Positions 44,782 to 53,670 of a stretch of 64,000 nt of DNA are shown in pieces; within the stretch, counting starts at the first letter, position 1; each line of letters begins with the position of its first letter. The notes beneath the pieces were generated by a model that ran no database searches, had not been told where the DNA came from, and was given only the letters and a program-made list of their open reading frames with translations. Origin of the DNA: Roseomonas sp. (lineage in GTDB: Bacteria; Pseudomonadota; Alphaproteobacteria; Acetobacterales; Acetobacteraceae); contig JADCGF010000005.1 of the NCBI GenBank assembly GCA_020249145.1, positions 1 through 64,000 on the forward strand. Direction: 5' to 3'. A program made the translations under genes and the position numbers.

Positions 44782-45754
44782 GGATATTTCCTTCGCGGAT
44801 CACCGGCGTCCATTTCGCGTGATCGCGCGCAATCAGCGCGGCGAATTCCGCGGGGCTGGAGGCAATTACGTCCGCGGCCTGCACGCGCTGGACGGTTTCC
44901 TTCACCTCGGCTGAGGTAATCACCGCGCGGAACACGCGATTGGCCGCGGCCACCACATCATCCGGCATGCCAGCGGGGCCAACAATGCCGTGCCAGGTCA
45001 TCGCCTCAAATCCTGGGAAGCTTGCCGCGACAGAAGGCACACCGGGCAGCGCCGCAACCGGCGCGGGCGTGCCAATTGCCAAGGCGCGCACGCGGCCTTC
45101 ACGAATGAAGGGGAGTGCGGTGGAAACAGACGGGAATGAGAATTCGGTTTCGCCCTGGATCAGGCTGCGCATTACGTCAGCGCCGCTGCGGTAATGCACC
45201 GCCGTGAATTTCACGCCAGCGCGGCGGCCCAGCAATTCAGCGGCCAAATGGCTGACATGGCCAACACCAGGGGAAGCATATTGAATGCCATCGGCGCGCG
45301 CCCGCGCACGGGCCAGCAATTCCTCAAGATTTTGTACGGGCAGATTGGCCGGAACAATCACGGCAATCGGCAAATTGACCAAATGCGAAATCGGCGTGAA
45401 GGCGCGCATCGGGTCGTAATTCAGCGCGGGCTGCAATTCCTTGCCGATGCAATTGGCGCCAAGATCGGCCATCATCAGCGTATAACCATCAGGCCGGCTT
45501 TGCGCCACGAAAGCGCCCGCTATGGCGCCGCCGGCGCCAGAGCGATTTTCCACGACCAGCGCCTGACCATTGGCCTGTGCGGCGAAGCCATTGGCAACGA
45601 GGCGCGAGAGCGTATCCACCGCCCCGCCCGCACCGAAGGGTACGATCAAGCGCACCTGACGATCAGGCCATGCGCCCTGAGCAAACCCTGCAGAAGGCAG
45701 CAACGAAGTAAGACCAAGCCCGGCAAGGCCGCGACGAGAAATGGATATGGACAT
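44771..45754 (-). CDS. Bug/TctC-family periplasmic binding protein (receptor 4)
   Basis: 327 residues with an export signal MSISISRRGLAGLGLTSLLPSAGFAQG, then RQVRLIVPFGAGGAVDTLSR, VVENRSGAGGAIAGAFVAQSRPDGYTLM, KELQPALNYDPMRAFTPISHL and VHYRSGADVMRSLIQGETEFSFPS. It is monocistronic and convergent with the HAD gene; its start region faces the DUF1028 operon across about 100 bp. The membrane partner is missing from the window. The start codon follows a GGGAGA stretch. Confidence 0.93.
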   Translation of the reverse strand: MSISISRRGLAGLGLTSLLPSAGFAQGAWPDRQVRLIVPFGAGGAVDTLSRLVANGFAAQANGQALVVENRSGAGGAIAGAFVAQSRPDGYTLMMADLGANCIGKELQPALNYDPMRAFTPISHLVNLPIAVIVPANLPVQNLEELLARARARADGIQYASPGVGHVSHLAAELLGRRAGVKFTAVHYRSGADVMRSLIQGETEFSFPSVSTALPFIREGRVRALAIGTPAPVAALPGVPSVAASFPGFEAMTWHGIVGPAGMPDDVVAAANRVFRAVITSAEVKETVQRVQAADVIASSPAEFAALIARDHAKWTPVIREGNIRAE

Positions 45755-45857
45755 GGCGAAGGTTCTCCCTGTTTCGGCCTATCTTGGCACGGGGCGGGCT
45801 TCCTGCAAGCATCTATGCGCGGTTAGACTTCGCAAATCCTTCAGGGAAGCCCTTGTA

Positions 45858-46580
45858 ATGACCTGGTCCATTGTTGCGCATGATCCTGCCACGGGTGCCT
45901 TCGCGGTTGCGGTAACCACCTGCAATATCGCAGTCGGCGCCACCTGCCCTTTTCTGAAAGCGGGCGTAGGTGCCGTGAGCACGCAATCCATGAGTAACCG
46001 CTATCTTGGCCCTGCCGTGCTGCAAGGCCTGGAACGCGGCCTGACACCGGCAAAGGCGATTGAAGCCGCGCTGGTGGGTGATGAAGGCAAGGGCTTGCGC
46101 CAAATCCACGCGGTAGATCGCCATGGCCGCAACGCCGCCTGGACCGGGGATAACTGCGTTGAATGGTGCGGGCATATCGGTGGAGATGGCTTCAGCGTGG
46201 CGGGCAATATGCTCTCAGGCGGCGCCGTGGTGCAGGCAAGTTTTGATAGCTTCCGCGCCCATGCGGGCCTTGCGCTGCCGGAACGCCTGATCACGGCGCT
46301 TGATGCCGGAGAAGCCGCAGGCGGGGACAAGCGCGGACGCCAATCGGCTGCGTTGGTGCTGACCACGACCGAGGATTTCCCCGATATCAATCTGCGCATT
46401 GATGATCATACCGCGCCACTTGCGGAATTGCGCCGGCTGCTTGGTCTTTGGCGCATTCAGGCGGAACCCGGGCTTGCTTCCCGCCCGAGCAAGGCCAATC
46501 CTTCCGGCGAGACGGATCTTGATGTGATTGAAGCCGCCTGGATCGCGCGCGGCATGGATTTGCGTCTGAGGCGCTCGTGA
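45858..46580 (+). CDS. DUF1028 family putative Ntn-hydrolase-like protein
   Basis: 240 residues from the ATG at 45858 (AGGGAAG about 9 nt upstream). The family signature begins TWSIVAHDPATGAFAVAVTTCNIAVGATCPF and continues GVGAVSTQSMSNRYLGPAVLQGLERG, then NAAWTGDNCVEWCGHIGGDGFSVAGNML. The fold is related to N-terminal nucleophile hydrolases but the function is not settled; members often sit near amino-acid or organic-acid catabolic genes, as here ahead of a tartrate-type dehydrogenase (16 nt gap). Probably cytoplasmic. Confidence 0.9.
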   Translation: MTWSIVAHDPATGAFAVAVTTCNIAVGATCPFLKAGVGAVSTQSMSNRYLGPAVLQGLERGLTPAKAIEAALVGDEGKGLRQIHAVDRHGRNAAWTGDNCVEWCGHIGGDGFSVAGNMLSGGAVVQASFDSFRAHAGLALPERLITALDAGEAAGGDKRGRQSAALVLTTTEDFPDINLRIDDHTAPLAELRRLLGLWRIQAEPGLASRPSKANPSGETDLDVIEAAWIARGMDLRLRRS

Positions 46581-46596
46581 AAGGAAAGCTTTGACC

Positions 46597-47673
46597 ATGA
46601 AGACTTATCGGGTTGCCGCCATGGGTGGCGATGGCATTGGGCCTGATGTGATCCGCGCGGGCTGCCATGTTTTGCAGGCTTTGGCTGACAAGAATGGCAG
46701 CTTCGCGCTGAGCTTCCAGGATTTCGATTGGGGCAGCGATCATTATCGCCGCACCGGGCGGATGATGCCGGAAGATGGCTTGCAACAATTGCAGGGCTTT
46801 GACGCGATTTTCTTCGGCGCGGTAGGTGCGCCGGATATTCCTGACCATGTCACGTTGTGGGAGCTAAGGCTCGCGATCTGCCAAGGCTTTGACCAATACG
46901 CCAATGTGCGCCCGACCAGGCTTCTGCCCGGCATCAAGGGGCCATTGCGGCCTGATCTGGGTGAGCAGATAGATTGGGTAATTGTGCGCGAGAACAGCGA
47001 AGGCGAATATGCCGGAGTAGGCGGGCGCGCGCATCGCGGCTTGCCGATTGAAGTCGCCATGGATGTGGCGGTTTTCACCCGCGAAGGTGTGGCGCGCATT
47101 TGTCGCCATGCCTGTGAAGTTGCCATGGCTCGCCCGCGCAAGCATTTGACGGTGGTGACGAAATCCAACGCGCAGCGTCACGGCATGGTTATGTGGGATG
47201 AGGTTTGCGCGGAAATCACCGCGCAATATCCGGCCCTCACGGTTCAGAAAATGCTGGTTGATGCAATGACCGCGCGCATGGTGATGAAGCCCGGCAGCGT
47301 TGACACCGTGGTCGCCACCAATCTGCACGCCGATATCTTGTCTGATCTGGCCTCGGCCTTGGCAGGTTCGCTGGGTATTGGCGCTACAGGCAATATTGAT
47401 CCGTCGCGCAAACGCCCTTCCATGTTTGAACCGATCCATGGTTCGGCCTTTGACATCACCGGCAAAGGCATCGCCAATCCACTTGGCGCTTTCTGGACCG
47501 CTTCCATGATGCTGGAACATTTGGGGGAAGCCCCGGCAGCGGCGCAGCTGATGCGCGCGGTGGAAATGGTGACAAGCCGCGGCGATGTGCTAACGCCTGA
47601 CCTCGGCGGCAAGGCCACTACGGATCAGGTGACGGAAGCGATCATCAACGCCATTCGCGGCGTCAATGTTTAG
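46597..47673 (+). CDS. Tartrate/D-malate dehydrogenase-type decarboxylating dehydrogenase
   Basis: 358 residues from the ATG at 46597, with AAAGGAAAG upstream (the upstream TTG is worse). The beta-decarboxylating dehydrogenase core is GGDGIGPDVIRAG, VIVRENSEGEYAGVGGR, TKSNAQRHGMVMWDEV and the ATNLHADILSDLASALAGSLGIG metal/NAD site. YANVRPTRLLPGI replaces the LeuB substrate loop, as in tartrate dehydrogenase and D-malate dehydrogenase. It converts a 2-hydroxyacid to a keto acid with CO2 release. It is in a putative operon with DUF1028 and a cyclase-family protein. Confidence 0.92.
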   Translation: MKTYRVAAMGGDGIGPDVIRAGCHVLQALADKNGSFALSFQDFDWGSDHYRRTGRMMPEDGLQQLQGFDAIFFGAVGAPDIPDHVTLWELRLAICQGFDQYANVRPTRLLPGIKGPLRPDLGEQIDWVIVRENSEGEYAGVGGRAHRGLPIEVAMDVAVFTREGVARICRHACEVAMARPRKHLTVVTKSNAQRHGMVMWDEVCAEITAQYPALTVQKMLVDAMTARMVMKPGSVDTVVATNLHADILSDLASALAGSLGIGATGNIDPSRKRPSMFEPIHGSAFDITGKGIANPLGAFWTASMMLEHLGEAPAAAQLMRAVEMVTSRGDVLTPDLGGKATTDQVTEAIINAIRGVNV

Positions 47674-47699
47674 CCACTTCGCAACAAAGGAACTCGTCC

Positions 47700-48389
47700 A
47701 TGGAATTCGTTGATCTAAGCCGTGAAATCTTTCACCGCACGCAGACGCATCCAAGCCACCCGCCTGTTGTCATGACCGTCTGGGGTGACCATTCCGAAAA
47801 AAAGGTGGCTGGCAATACAACCTTCACCAGCAAGGCGCTCTATTTTTCCATGTCGGATCACGCTGGCACGCATGTTGATGCGCCGGTGCATTTCGACCCT
47901 CGGCCTGATGCGCTTTCAGTCGAGCAAATGCCGCTTGAGAAATTCTACACCAGCGCCATTTGCCTTGATCTTTCCCATGTGCCGCTGAAACACGCCATCA
48001 CGGTGAGGGAGATGGAGGCAGCGCTGGCCAAATCAGGCCAGGAAATCCGCAACGGCGATACGGTGCTGATCTGGATGGCGACGAATGAAAGGCTGCTCGG
48101 CAAGCCTGGCTATTTGCATGATTTCCCTGGGCTGGCGCTAGAATCCGTGCATTGGCTCGCAGATCGCGGCATTGGCATGTTTGGCGTTGAAGCCATCAGC
48201 CCCGCGCCGGAAGGTGAATTGAATTTCCAGGCCCATAGGGCCTGCGCGGAGAGGGGCATTACGCATATGGAATGCCTCGCTAATCTGGATAAGCTGATTG
48301 GCCGCGGGCGCTTCACCTTTATCGGCTTTCCGTTGAAAATCAGGGGTGGCACGGCAAGCCCTATCCGGGCCGTTGCCATGTTTCCCTGA
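47700..48389 (+). CDS. Cyclase family metal-dependent hydrolase (kynurenine-formamidase-like)
   Basis: 229 residues of the cyclase/arylformamidase fold. The metal-binding motif DHAGTHVDAPVHF is at about 56-68, with MFGVEAISPAPEGELNFQAHRACAERGI and ITHMECLANLDKLIG following. Members hydrolyse formylkynurenine, isatin or similar amides and lactones; the real substrate is not known. The ATG at 47700 follows AAAGGA. The operon ends with a hairpin and T-run within the convergent hydratase gene. Confidence 0.88.
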   Translation: MEFVDLSREIFHRTQTHPSHPPVVMTVWGDHSEKKVAGNTTFTSKALYFSMSDHAGTHVDAPVHFDPRPDALSVEQMPLEKFYTSAICLDLSHVPLKHAITVREMEAALAKSGQEIRNGDTVLIWMATNERLLGKPGYLHDFPGLALESVHWLADRGIGMFGVEAISPAPEGELNFQAHRACAERGITHMECLANLDKLIGRGRFTFIGFPLKIRGGTASPIRAVAMFP

Positions 48390-48401
48390 TGCGCTTTGGG
48401 A

Positions 48402-49142
48402 TTAGCGCCCGCGAAAACGTGGCGGGCGCTTTTCACGAAAGGCGGCCTTGCCTTCTGCGAAATCCTCTGAAGCGCGAATGGCGCCCATGCGCTGGCCGTG
48501 AATGGCCATTTGCTCCGAAGGGCCGCGCGGCAGAATTTCTTCGGTCACCATGCGCTTCAATTCCGCGACAACCATGGGCGCCATGCCGGTGAGTTCCAAA
48601 GCCCAGGTCTTGGCAACCTCGAGCGCCTTGCCGTCCTCAACGACCTCATTTACCAGCCCAATCGAAGCTGCGCGATCCGCATCCACGGTGCGGCACAGCA
48701 GCATAATTTCCATCGCGATCTTATGTGGAATGCGGCTGACCAGGCCGGCGATCATGCCGCCCGTCAGACCAAGCTTCGCTTCCGGATAATAGAATTTCGC
48801 GCTTTTGCCGCAGACCAGCAAATCGGCCATCATCGCCAGCACAATGCCGCCGCCCACACACCAGCCCTCAACCGCGCAAATCACGGGCTTGAGTGGCCGA
48901 TAGCCGACACTTGGAATGGTCCGCCATAGCTCCGGCGGGTCAGACACATCAGCGCCAAAGGTAAAGGCGCGCGTGCCGGCAGCCGTGATGATCGCGCAGC
49001 GCAAATCATCCCGCGCTTCAAATTCGCGCATGGCGGCCTGCAATGCCTCGCCCATTGGTTTGCTGATGGCATTGCCCTTGGCAGGGTTGTTCAGCGTAAC
49101 AATTCGGATCGGGCCTTCATCCGTGACTGTAACATGTTCCAT
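48402..49142 (-). CDS. Enoyl-CoA hydratase/isomerase family protein
   Basis: A 246-residue crotonase-fold protein: FTFGADVSDPP and PVICAVEGWCVGGGIVLAMMADLLV form the oxyanion hole, and KFYYPEAKLGLTGGMIAGLVSRIPHK follows. Its active-site region lacks the paired Glu of true hydratases (AKLGLTGG where relatives have a PE motif at the second position), so isomerase, hydrolase or other crotonase chemistry is possible. It starts 1 nt after the stop of the Bug gene: the last gene of the metallo-hydrolase-Bug-crotonase operon. Confidence 0.9.
   Translation of the reverse strand: MEHVTVTDEGPIRIVTLNNPAKGNAISKPMGEALQAAMREFEARDDLRCAIITAAGTRAFTFGADVSDPPELWRTIPSVGYRPLKPVICAVEGWCVGGGIVLAMMADLLVCGKSAKFYYPEAKLGLTGGMIAGLVSRIPHKIAMEIMLLCRTVDADRAASIGLVNEVVEDGKALEVAKTWALELTGMAPMVVAELKRMVTEEILPRGPSEQMAIHGQRMGAIRASEDFAEGKAAFREKRPPRFRGR
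48404..48433 (+). terminator. Intrinsic terminator after the cyclase gene, embedded in the convergent gene
   Basis: AGCGCCCGC / GCGGGCGCT is a perfect 9 bp stem with a 9 nt loop (GAAAACGTG), followed by TTTT on the plus strand, 15 nt after the cyclase stop. It lies inside the last codons of the minus-strand crotonase gene, so the same bases encode its C-terminal RGR. Confidence 0.7.
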
Positions 49143-49143
49143 G

Positions 49144-50100
49144 TCAGTTCACTCTTGCTCCTGTTCTTTCGATTACGCCTTGAAAGACGGCGCGATCTTC
49201 GCGGATACGCCGGGTGAAGGTATCACCTGTTTCGAAAGCGGGCCGCAGCCCGCCAATCGCCATGCCGGAAGCAACCGCCGGCGCGCGAAGTGATTCCTCC
49301 AGGCTGGCTGCAATGCGCGCCTGGATATCAGGCGGCGTGCCAGCGGGCGCGGCAATGCCGAACCAGGACATGGCGCCGCGTTCCGCGAGACCCAATTCCA
49401 TCAGGGTCGGCACATCCTTGAATTCCTCATGCCGCTTGTCACCAAAGCTTGCCAGCGCAATCAACCGGCCATCACGCACACCAGGCAAGGCAGCGGGATC
49501 GCAAATCATCTGAATGCGCCCGGCCAGAAGATCAATGAAGGATTGGCCAGAACCACGATAGGGCACGTGTTCAAGCTTGATACCGGCAGCTTCAGAGAAG
49601 ATCTCGCATTGCAACTGCGTGATGGTGCCATTGCCGGCCGAACCAAAGCGCAACTCCCCCGGCCTTTGCTTGGCTAAGGCAACAAGATCACGGATATGCC
49701 GTGCGGGGACAGAGGGATGGATGATAACGAAAGCATCAGAGGCCGCGACGCGCGCAATCGGCACGAAGGCGCGATCTACATCATAGGGAAGCTGCATCAT
49801 ATGTGGGCTGATGGTGAAAATCGCGGTTGGGAAAAGCAGCAGCGTATGCCCATCGGGTCGCGCACGCGCCACCAGATCAGCACCAATCGTGCCCCCTGCC
49901 CCGCCTCGATTTTCAATCACGACGGTTTGGCCCAGCACCTTGCCCCATTCCTGCACCAAGGGCCGCGCGACATTATCCGTGCTGCCGCCCGGTGGATAAG
50001 GCACGATCAGGCTAATGGGCCGATTGGGCCAAGCCGTTTGCGCGAAAGCGAAGGCTGGCAGCAGCACCAGCCAAGACAGCAGCCCAAGAACACGCCACAT
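49144..50100 (-). CDS. Bug/TctC-family periplasmic binding protein (receptor 5)
   Basis: 318 residues. The signal peptide MWRVLGLLSWLVLLPAFAFAQ is followed by RPISLIVPYPPGGSTDNVAR, VVIENRGGAGGTIGADLVARARPDGH, HVPYRGSGQSFIDLLAGRIQMICD and LMELGLAERGAMSWFGIAAPAGTP. It begins 3 nt after the metallo-hydrolase stop and ends 1 nt before the crotonase start, so the receptor is translated together with two enzymes that may process its ligand. Confidence 0.94.
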   Translation of the reverse strand: MWRVLGLLSWLVLLPAFAFAQTAWPNRPISLIVPYPPGGSTDNVARPLVQEWGKVLGQTVVIENRGGAGGTIGADLVARARPDGHTLLLFPTAIFTISPHMMQLPYDVDRAFVPIARVAASDAFVIIHPSVPARHIRDLVALAKQRPGELRFGSAGNGTITQLQCEIFSEAAGIKLEHVPYRGSGQSFIDLLAGRIQMICDPAALPGVRDGRLIALASFGDKRHEEFKDVPTLMELGLAERGAMSWFGIAAPAGTPPDIQARIAASLEESLRAPAVASGMAIGGLRPAFETGDTFTRRIREDRAVFQGVIERTGARVN

Positions 50101-50103
50101 GAT

Positions 50104-50976
50104 TCAATCTACCGCTTCGGCGCGGAAGCCATTGCCCCAGCGCTTGATCCGCCCACGCGATGGAGAGGGGAAATGCCCGAAGCAGAGAATGGTGGAGGTA
50201 TCGCAGGCGCATTCCAGCACGCGACGCCTGGTTGCCGCCGCCTGCACGGGATCAACATCGGCGCGCATGGAAATTTCCGGATAGCGCGCTTGCAGCGGCG
50301 AATGGATCAAATCCCCCGTCGCCAGCGCATCAGCGCCTTTCTTGCCAAGCCGCACCGCCACGTGATCAGGCGTATGGCCGGGCGTTGATTCCAGCTTCAC
50401 CAAATCATTCATCTGATAGTCATTGGCGACAAAATCCACACGCCCCGCTTCCACCACGGGCAGCACGCTATCAGCGAAGACCGGCGAAGGCGCCTTCGCA
50501 TGTTCTCTTTCCCAATGGGCATATTCTTCCTTGGCAAAAAGATAACGCGCCTTAGGGAAGCTTGGCACCCAGCGGCCATTTTCAAGCCGCGTATTCCAGC
50601 CGACATGATCCACGTGCAAATGCGTACACATGACAAAGTTAACATCGCCAACGCCAAGCCCAAGCGCGGCCAGGTTGCGCATATAGGCTTCGCTCTTCAT
50701 CTGGTGCCAGAAAGGATGCGTCGGGCGGTTCTTGTCATTGCCAACACAGGTATCAATCAGGATATTGTGATGCGGCGTGCGCACCACCCAGGATTGGATG
50801 CAGAGCATCAGCTTGCCCGTCTCAGGGTCCAGCGCCTTGGGTTGCAGCCATTCCCGGTTTTCGGCCAGCAACTCCGGCGTCAGGTTCGGGAAGAAGGTCA
50901 AAGGGTCAAAAATCGGCCGCTCCTCCTCTACCACGCGCTGAATGGTGAGCTCACCCAGTCGAAAACCCTTATCCAT
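50104..50976 (-). CDS. MBL-fold metallo-hydrolase (lactonase-like)
   Basis: 290 residues from the ATG at 50976, which has AAAGGGG upstream with 7 nt spacing. The zinc-binding motif THLHVDHVG is at 118-126 and further ligands are in TPGHTPDHVAV and ATGDLIHSP. The layout (PHHNILIDTCVGNDKNRP) fits quorum-quenching-type and other lactonases or alkylsulfatase relatives. No signal peptide is seen. It is divergent from the Baeyer-Villiger monooxygenase (about 108 bp gap), whose lactone products it could open, although the adjacent alpha/beta hydrolase is an alternative. Confidence 0.9.
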   Translation of the reverse strand: MDKGFRLGELTIQRVVEEERPIFDPLTFFPNLTPELLAENREWLQPKALDPETGKLMLCIQSWVVRTPHHNILIDTCVGNDKNRPTHPFWHQMKSEAYMRNLAALGLGVGDVNFVMCTHLHVDHVGWNTRLENGRWVPSFPKARYLFAKEEYAHWEREHAKAPSPVFADSVLPVVEAGRVDFVANDYQMNDLVKLESTPGHTPDHVAVRLGKKGADALATGDLIHSPLQARYPEISMRADVDPVQAAATRRRVLECACDTSTILCFGHFPSPSRGRIKRWGNGFRAEAVD

Positions 50977-51084
50977 GGCGTTTCCCCTTTGCCTATTAGG
51001 GGTAGCATAGCGCGGCTTGCAGGCGTTGACAGTCCCGCCAGAAAGCTTTCCGCTATGGGGTGTGATCACTTGCGGAGGAAGCTC

Positions 51085-52710
51085 ATGGCCGAGGATAGGA
51101 ATGGCGCCATCATTGTGGGCGCGGGCTTTGCCGGACTCTATCTGCTGCATCGCCTGCGCGGGCTTGGCATCCCGGCCCTTTGCCTGGAAGCGGCGGATGA
51201 TGTGGGCGGCACTTGGTATTGGAACCGCTACCCGGGGGCCCGCTGCGATGTGGAAAGCATGCAGTATTCCTTTTCCTTCTCTGAGGAATTACAGCAGGAA
51301 TGGCGCTGGTCTGAACGCTTCGCCGCGCAGCCAGAAATCCTGGCCTATGCGCGCCATGTTGCGGAACGCTTCGATCTGCGCCGCGATATCCGTTTTGAAA
51401 CCCGCGTGACGGATGCGGCCTGGGATGATGCCGCAGGGCTATGGCGCATTGCGACCAATCGCGGTGATACCTTCAACGCGCGCTACTTCTTTATGGCGAC
51501 AGGCTGTCTTTCTTCGGCCCGGCTGCCCGATATTCCGGGGCTTTCCGATTTCAAGGGAAGGCAGTTCCATACTGGCTATTGGCCGCATCACAAGGTTGAT
51601 TTTACCGGTCGCAGGGTGGCGGTGATCGGCACAGGGTCTTCCGCCATTCAATCCATTCCTGTCATAGCTGAACAAGCGGACCAGCTCACGGTATTTCAAC
51701 GCACGCCCAATTTCAGCATCCCATCGCGCAACCGCCCGATGGATGATGATTACGAACAAAGCTGGAAGCGCGATTACGCCAATCTCCGCCAGAAGGCACG
51801 CATGATGCGCACTGGCATTCTGTATGGGCTCAGCGATGCGCTTGCCATGTCGGTCAGCGCCGAGGAACGGAAAGCGGAGTACGAAAAGCGCTGGGCCGTG
51901 GGCGGTACTGCCTTCATGGGTTCCTTCCGCGATCTGCTGCTGGATCAGGCCGCAAATGACACGGCGGCGGAATTCGTGCGCAGCAAGATTCGTGAAACTG
52001 TGAAAGACCCTGCAACCGCCGAAAGACTCTGCCCGCGCAATCACCCCATCGGCACCAAGCGCATCTGCGTGGATACGCATTATTACGAGACCTATAACCG
52101 GCCCAATGTCACGCTGATTGACATCAATGAAGCACCGATCACGCGCATCACCGCAACCGGCATTGAAGCTGGCGGCGTGGCGCATAACTTCGACGATATT
52201 GTCTTTGCCACCGGCTTTGACGCCATGACGGGCGCTCTGCTTGGCGTTGATATCAAGGGCCGCGCGGGTGAAGCCCTCAACGCCAAATGGGAAGCCGGGC
52301 CGCGCACCCTGCTGGGTATTATGACGGCAGGTTTTCCGAATATATTCATGATCACAGGCCCTGGCAGCCCATCGGTTCTGAGCAATATGATCGTATCCAT
52401 CGAACAACATGTGGATTGGATCATGGATTGCCTCGCGCAGATGCAGGCCAAAGGCCAAGCCACCATTGAAGCGGATCGCGCCGCTGAAGATGAATGGGTG
52501 CAAGAAGTGAACAAGGTCGCGCACCGCACGCTCTATCCGCGCGCCGCATCCTGGTATATGGGCGCGAATGTACCGGGCAAGCCCAGGCTATTCATGCCCT
52601 ATGTGGGCGGTGTTGGAAATTATCGCATCCTCTGCGATGAAGTCGCAGCAGAAGGCTATCGCGGCTTTCATTTTGGTGGTGCAGAACGCCCAGCAGCGGC
52701 AGCGGAATAA
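51085..52710 (+). CDS. Flavin-containing Baeyer-Villiger-type monooxygenase
   Basis: 541 residues from the ATG at 51085 with GGAGGAAGC just upstream; an open frame reaches 50500 but overlaps the divergent gene. The FAD site is VGAGFAGLYLLHRL (11-24) with GGTWYWNRYPGARCDVES, the Baeyer-Villiger fingerprint FKGRQFHTGYWP is at 156-167 (F-x-G-xxx-H-T-xx-W-P exactly), and the NADPH site GTGSSA is at 182-187. It inserts oxygen into ketones to give esters or lactones. The alpha/beta hydrolase gene follows 12 nt later, the classic pairing. Confidence 0.95.
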   Translation: MAEDRNGAIIVGAGFAGLYLLHRLRGLGIPALCLEAADDVGGTWYWNRYPGARCDVESMQYSFSFSEELQQEWRWSERFAAQPEILAYARHVAERFDLRRDIRFETRVTDAAWDDAAGLWRIATNRGDTFNARYFFMATGCLSSARLPDIPGLSDFKGRQFHTGYWPHHKVDFTGRRVAVIGTGSSAIQSIPVIAEQADQLTVFQRTPNFSIPSRNRPMDDDYEQSWKRDYANLRQKARMMRTGILYGLSDALAMSVSAEERKAEYEKRWAVGGTAFMGSFRDLLLDQAANDTAAEFVRSKIRETVKDPATAERLCPRNHPIGTKRICVDTHYYETYNRPNVTLIDINEAPITRITATGIEAGGVAHNFDDIVFATGFDAMTGALLGVDIKGRAGEALNAKWEAGPRTLLGIMTAGFPNIFMITGPGSPSVLSNMIVSIEQHVDWIMDCLAQMQAKGQATIEADRAAEDEWVQEVNKVAHRTLYPRAASWYMGANVPGKPRLFMPYVGGVGNYRILCDEVAAEGYRGFHFGGAERPAAAAE

Positions 52711-52722
52711 GGGAGAAGGCAG

Positions 52723-53667
52723 ATGACACTCGATGCTGGCGCACAACATGTTCTCAACCTGATCAAGGAAGCCAAACGCCCGGCTTTCAATACCCTCACA
52801 CCGGCGGAAGCGCGGGAGGTTTCCGCCGCGTCCCGCCGCGTGATGCAGCCAGACCCGCCTGAGGTCGCTTTAGTTCAAGACCTGAAATGCCCCGGGCCAG
52901 CTGGCAAGATACGCTTGCGGCGCTACCGCGGCATCGGCACAGACCCCGATGCCGCCCTGCCCTGCTTGGTCTATATGCATGGCGGCGGCTGGGTGATTGG
53001 TGATCTGGACAGCCATGATCAGGTCTGTCGGCGCCTTGCCAATCTCTCTGGCGCCTGCGTTATTGCGATTGACTACCGTCTTGCACCGGAACATCGCTAC
53101 CCGGCGGCGGTCGAGGATTCCGCCGCGGCGTATCGCTATATTTGCCGCCAGGCGAAGCGTCTTGGCATTGACCGCACGCGGATTGGGGTGGGCGGCGATA
53201 GCGCGGGCGGCAATCTTGCCGCGGTGCTGGCGCTAATGGCGCTGCATGGCGAAGTACCCATGCCGGGCTATCAGGTGTTGTTCTATCCGGTCACGGATAT
53301 GGCCGGCAATCCGCCATCCTATGATCGCTTCACCGAAGGCCTGGTGCTGACGCGCGATGTGATGAAGTGGTTCATCGCGCATTATCTCGGCCCCAAGGAA
53401 AAGGGCATTGATTGGCGCGCTTCGCCTTTGCGCGCGCCCTCACTCGCTGGTCTGCCACCTGCCTTCCTGATGACCGCCGGCATTGACCCGCTGGTGGATG
53501 AGGGCATTGCCTATGCCAAGCGCCTGGATGAGGAAGGGGTGAATGTCACGCATCTGCATGTCGCGGATCAGATCCATGCCTGCCTGACCATGGGGCGCGT
53601 GATACCAAAATCCGATCTGGTGCTTCAACATGCCGCTGCCAGCCTGCGGGCGCATTGGGGAAACTAG
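52723..53667 (+). CDS. Alpha/beta hydrolase of the HSL family (esterase)
   Basis: A 314-residue hormone-sensitive-lipase-type esterase. The oxyanion motif HGGGW is at 86-90, the nucleophile is Ser160 in GGDSAGGN, and the catalytic Asp and His are likely in MTAGIDPLVDEG and DQIHACLTMG. No signal peptide, so probably cytoplasmic. It lies 12 nt after the Baeyer-Villiger monooxygenase and would hydrolyse its ester or lactone product to acid plus alcohol. It ends 3 nt before palindrome copy 2. Confidence 0.93.
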   Translation: MTLDAGAQHVLNLIKEAKRPAFNTLTPAEAREVSAASRRVMQPDPPEVALVQDLKCPGPAGKIRLRRYRGIGTDPDAALPCLVYMHGGGWVIGDLDSHDQVCRRLANLSGACVIAIDYRLAPEHRYPAAVEDSAAAYRYICRQAKRLGIDRTRIGVGGDSAGGNLAAVLALMALHGEVPMPGYQVLFYPVTDMAGNPPSYDRFTEGLVLTRDVMKWFIAHYLGPKEKGIDWRASPLRAPSLAGLPPAFLMTAGIDPLVDEGIAYAKRLDEEGVNVTHLHVADQIHACLTMGRVIPKSDLVLQHAAASLRAHWGN

Positions 53668-53670
53668 TTT

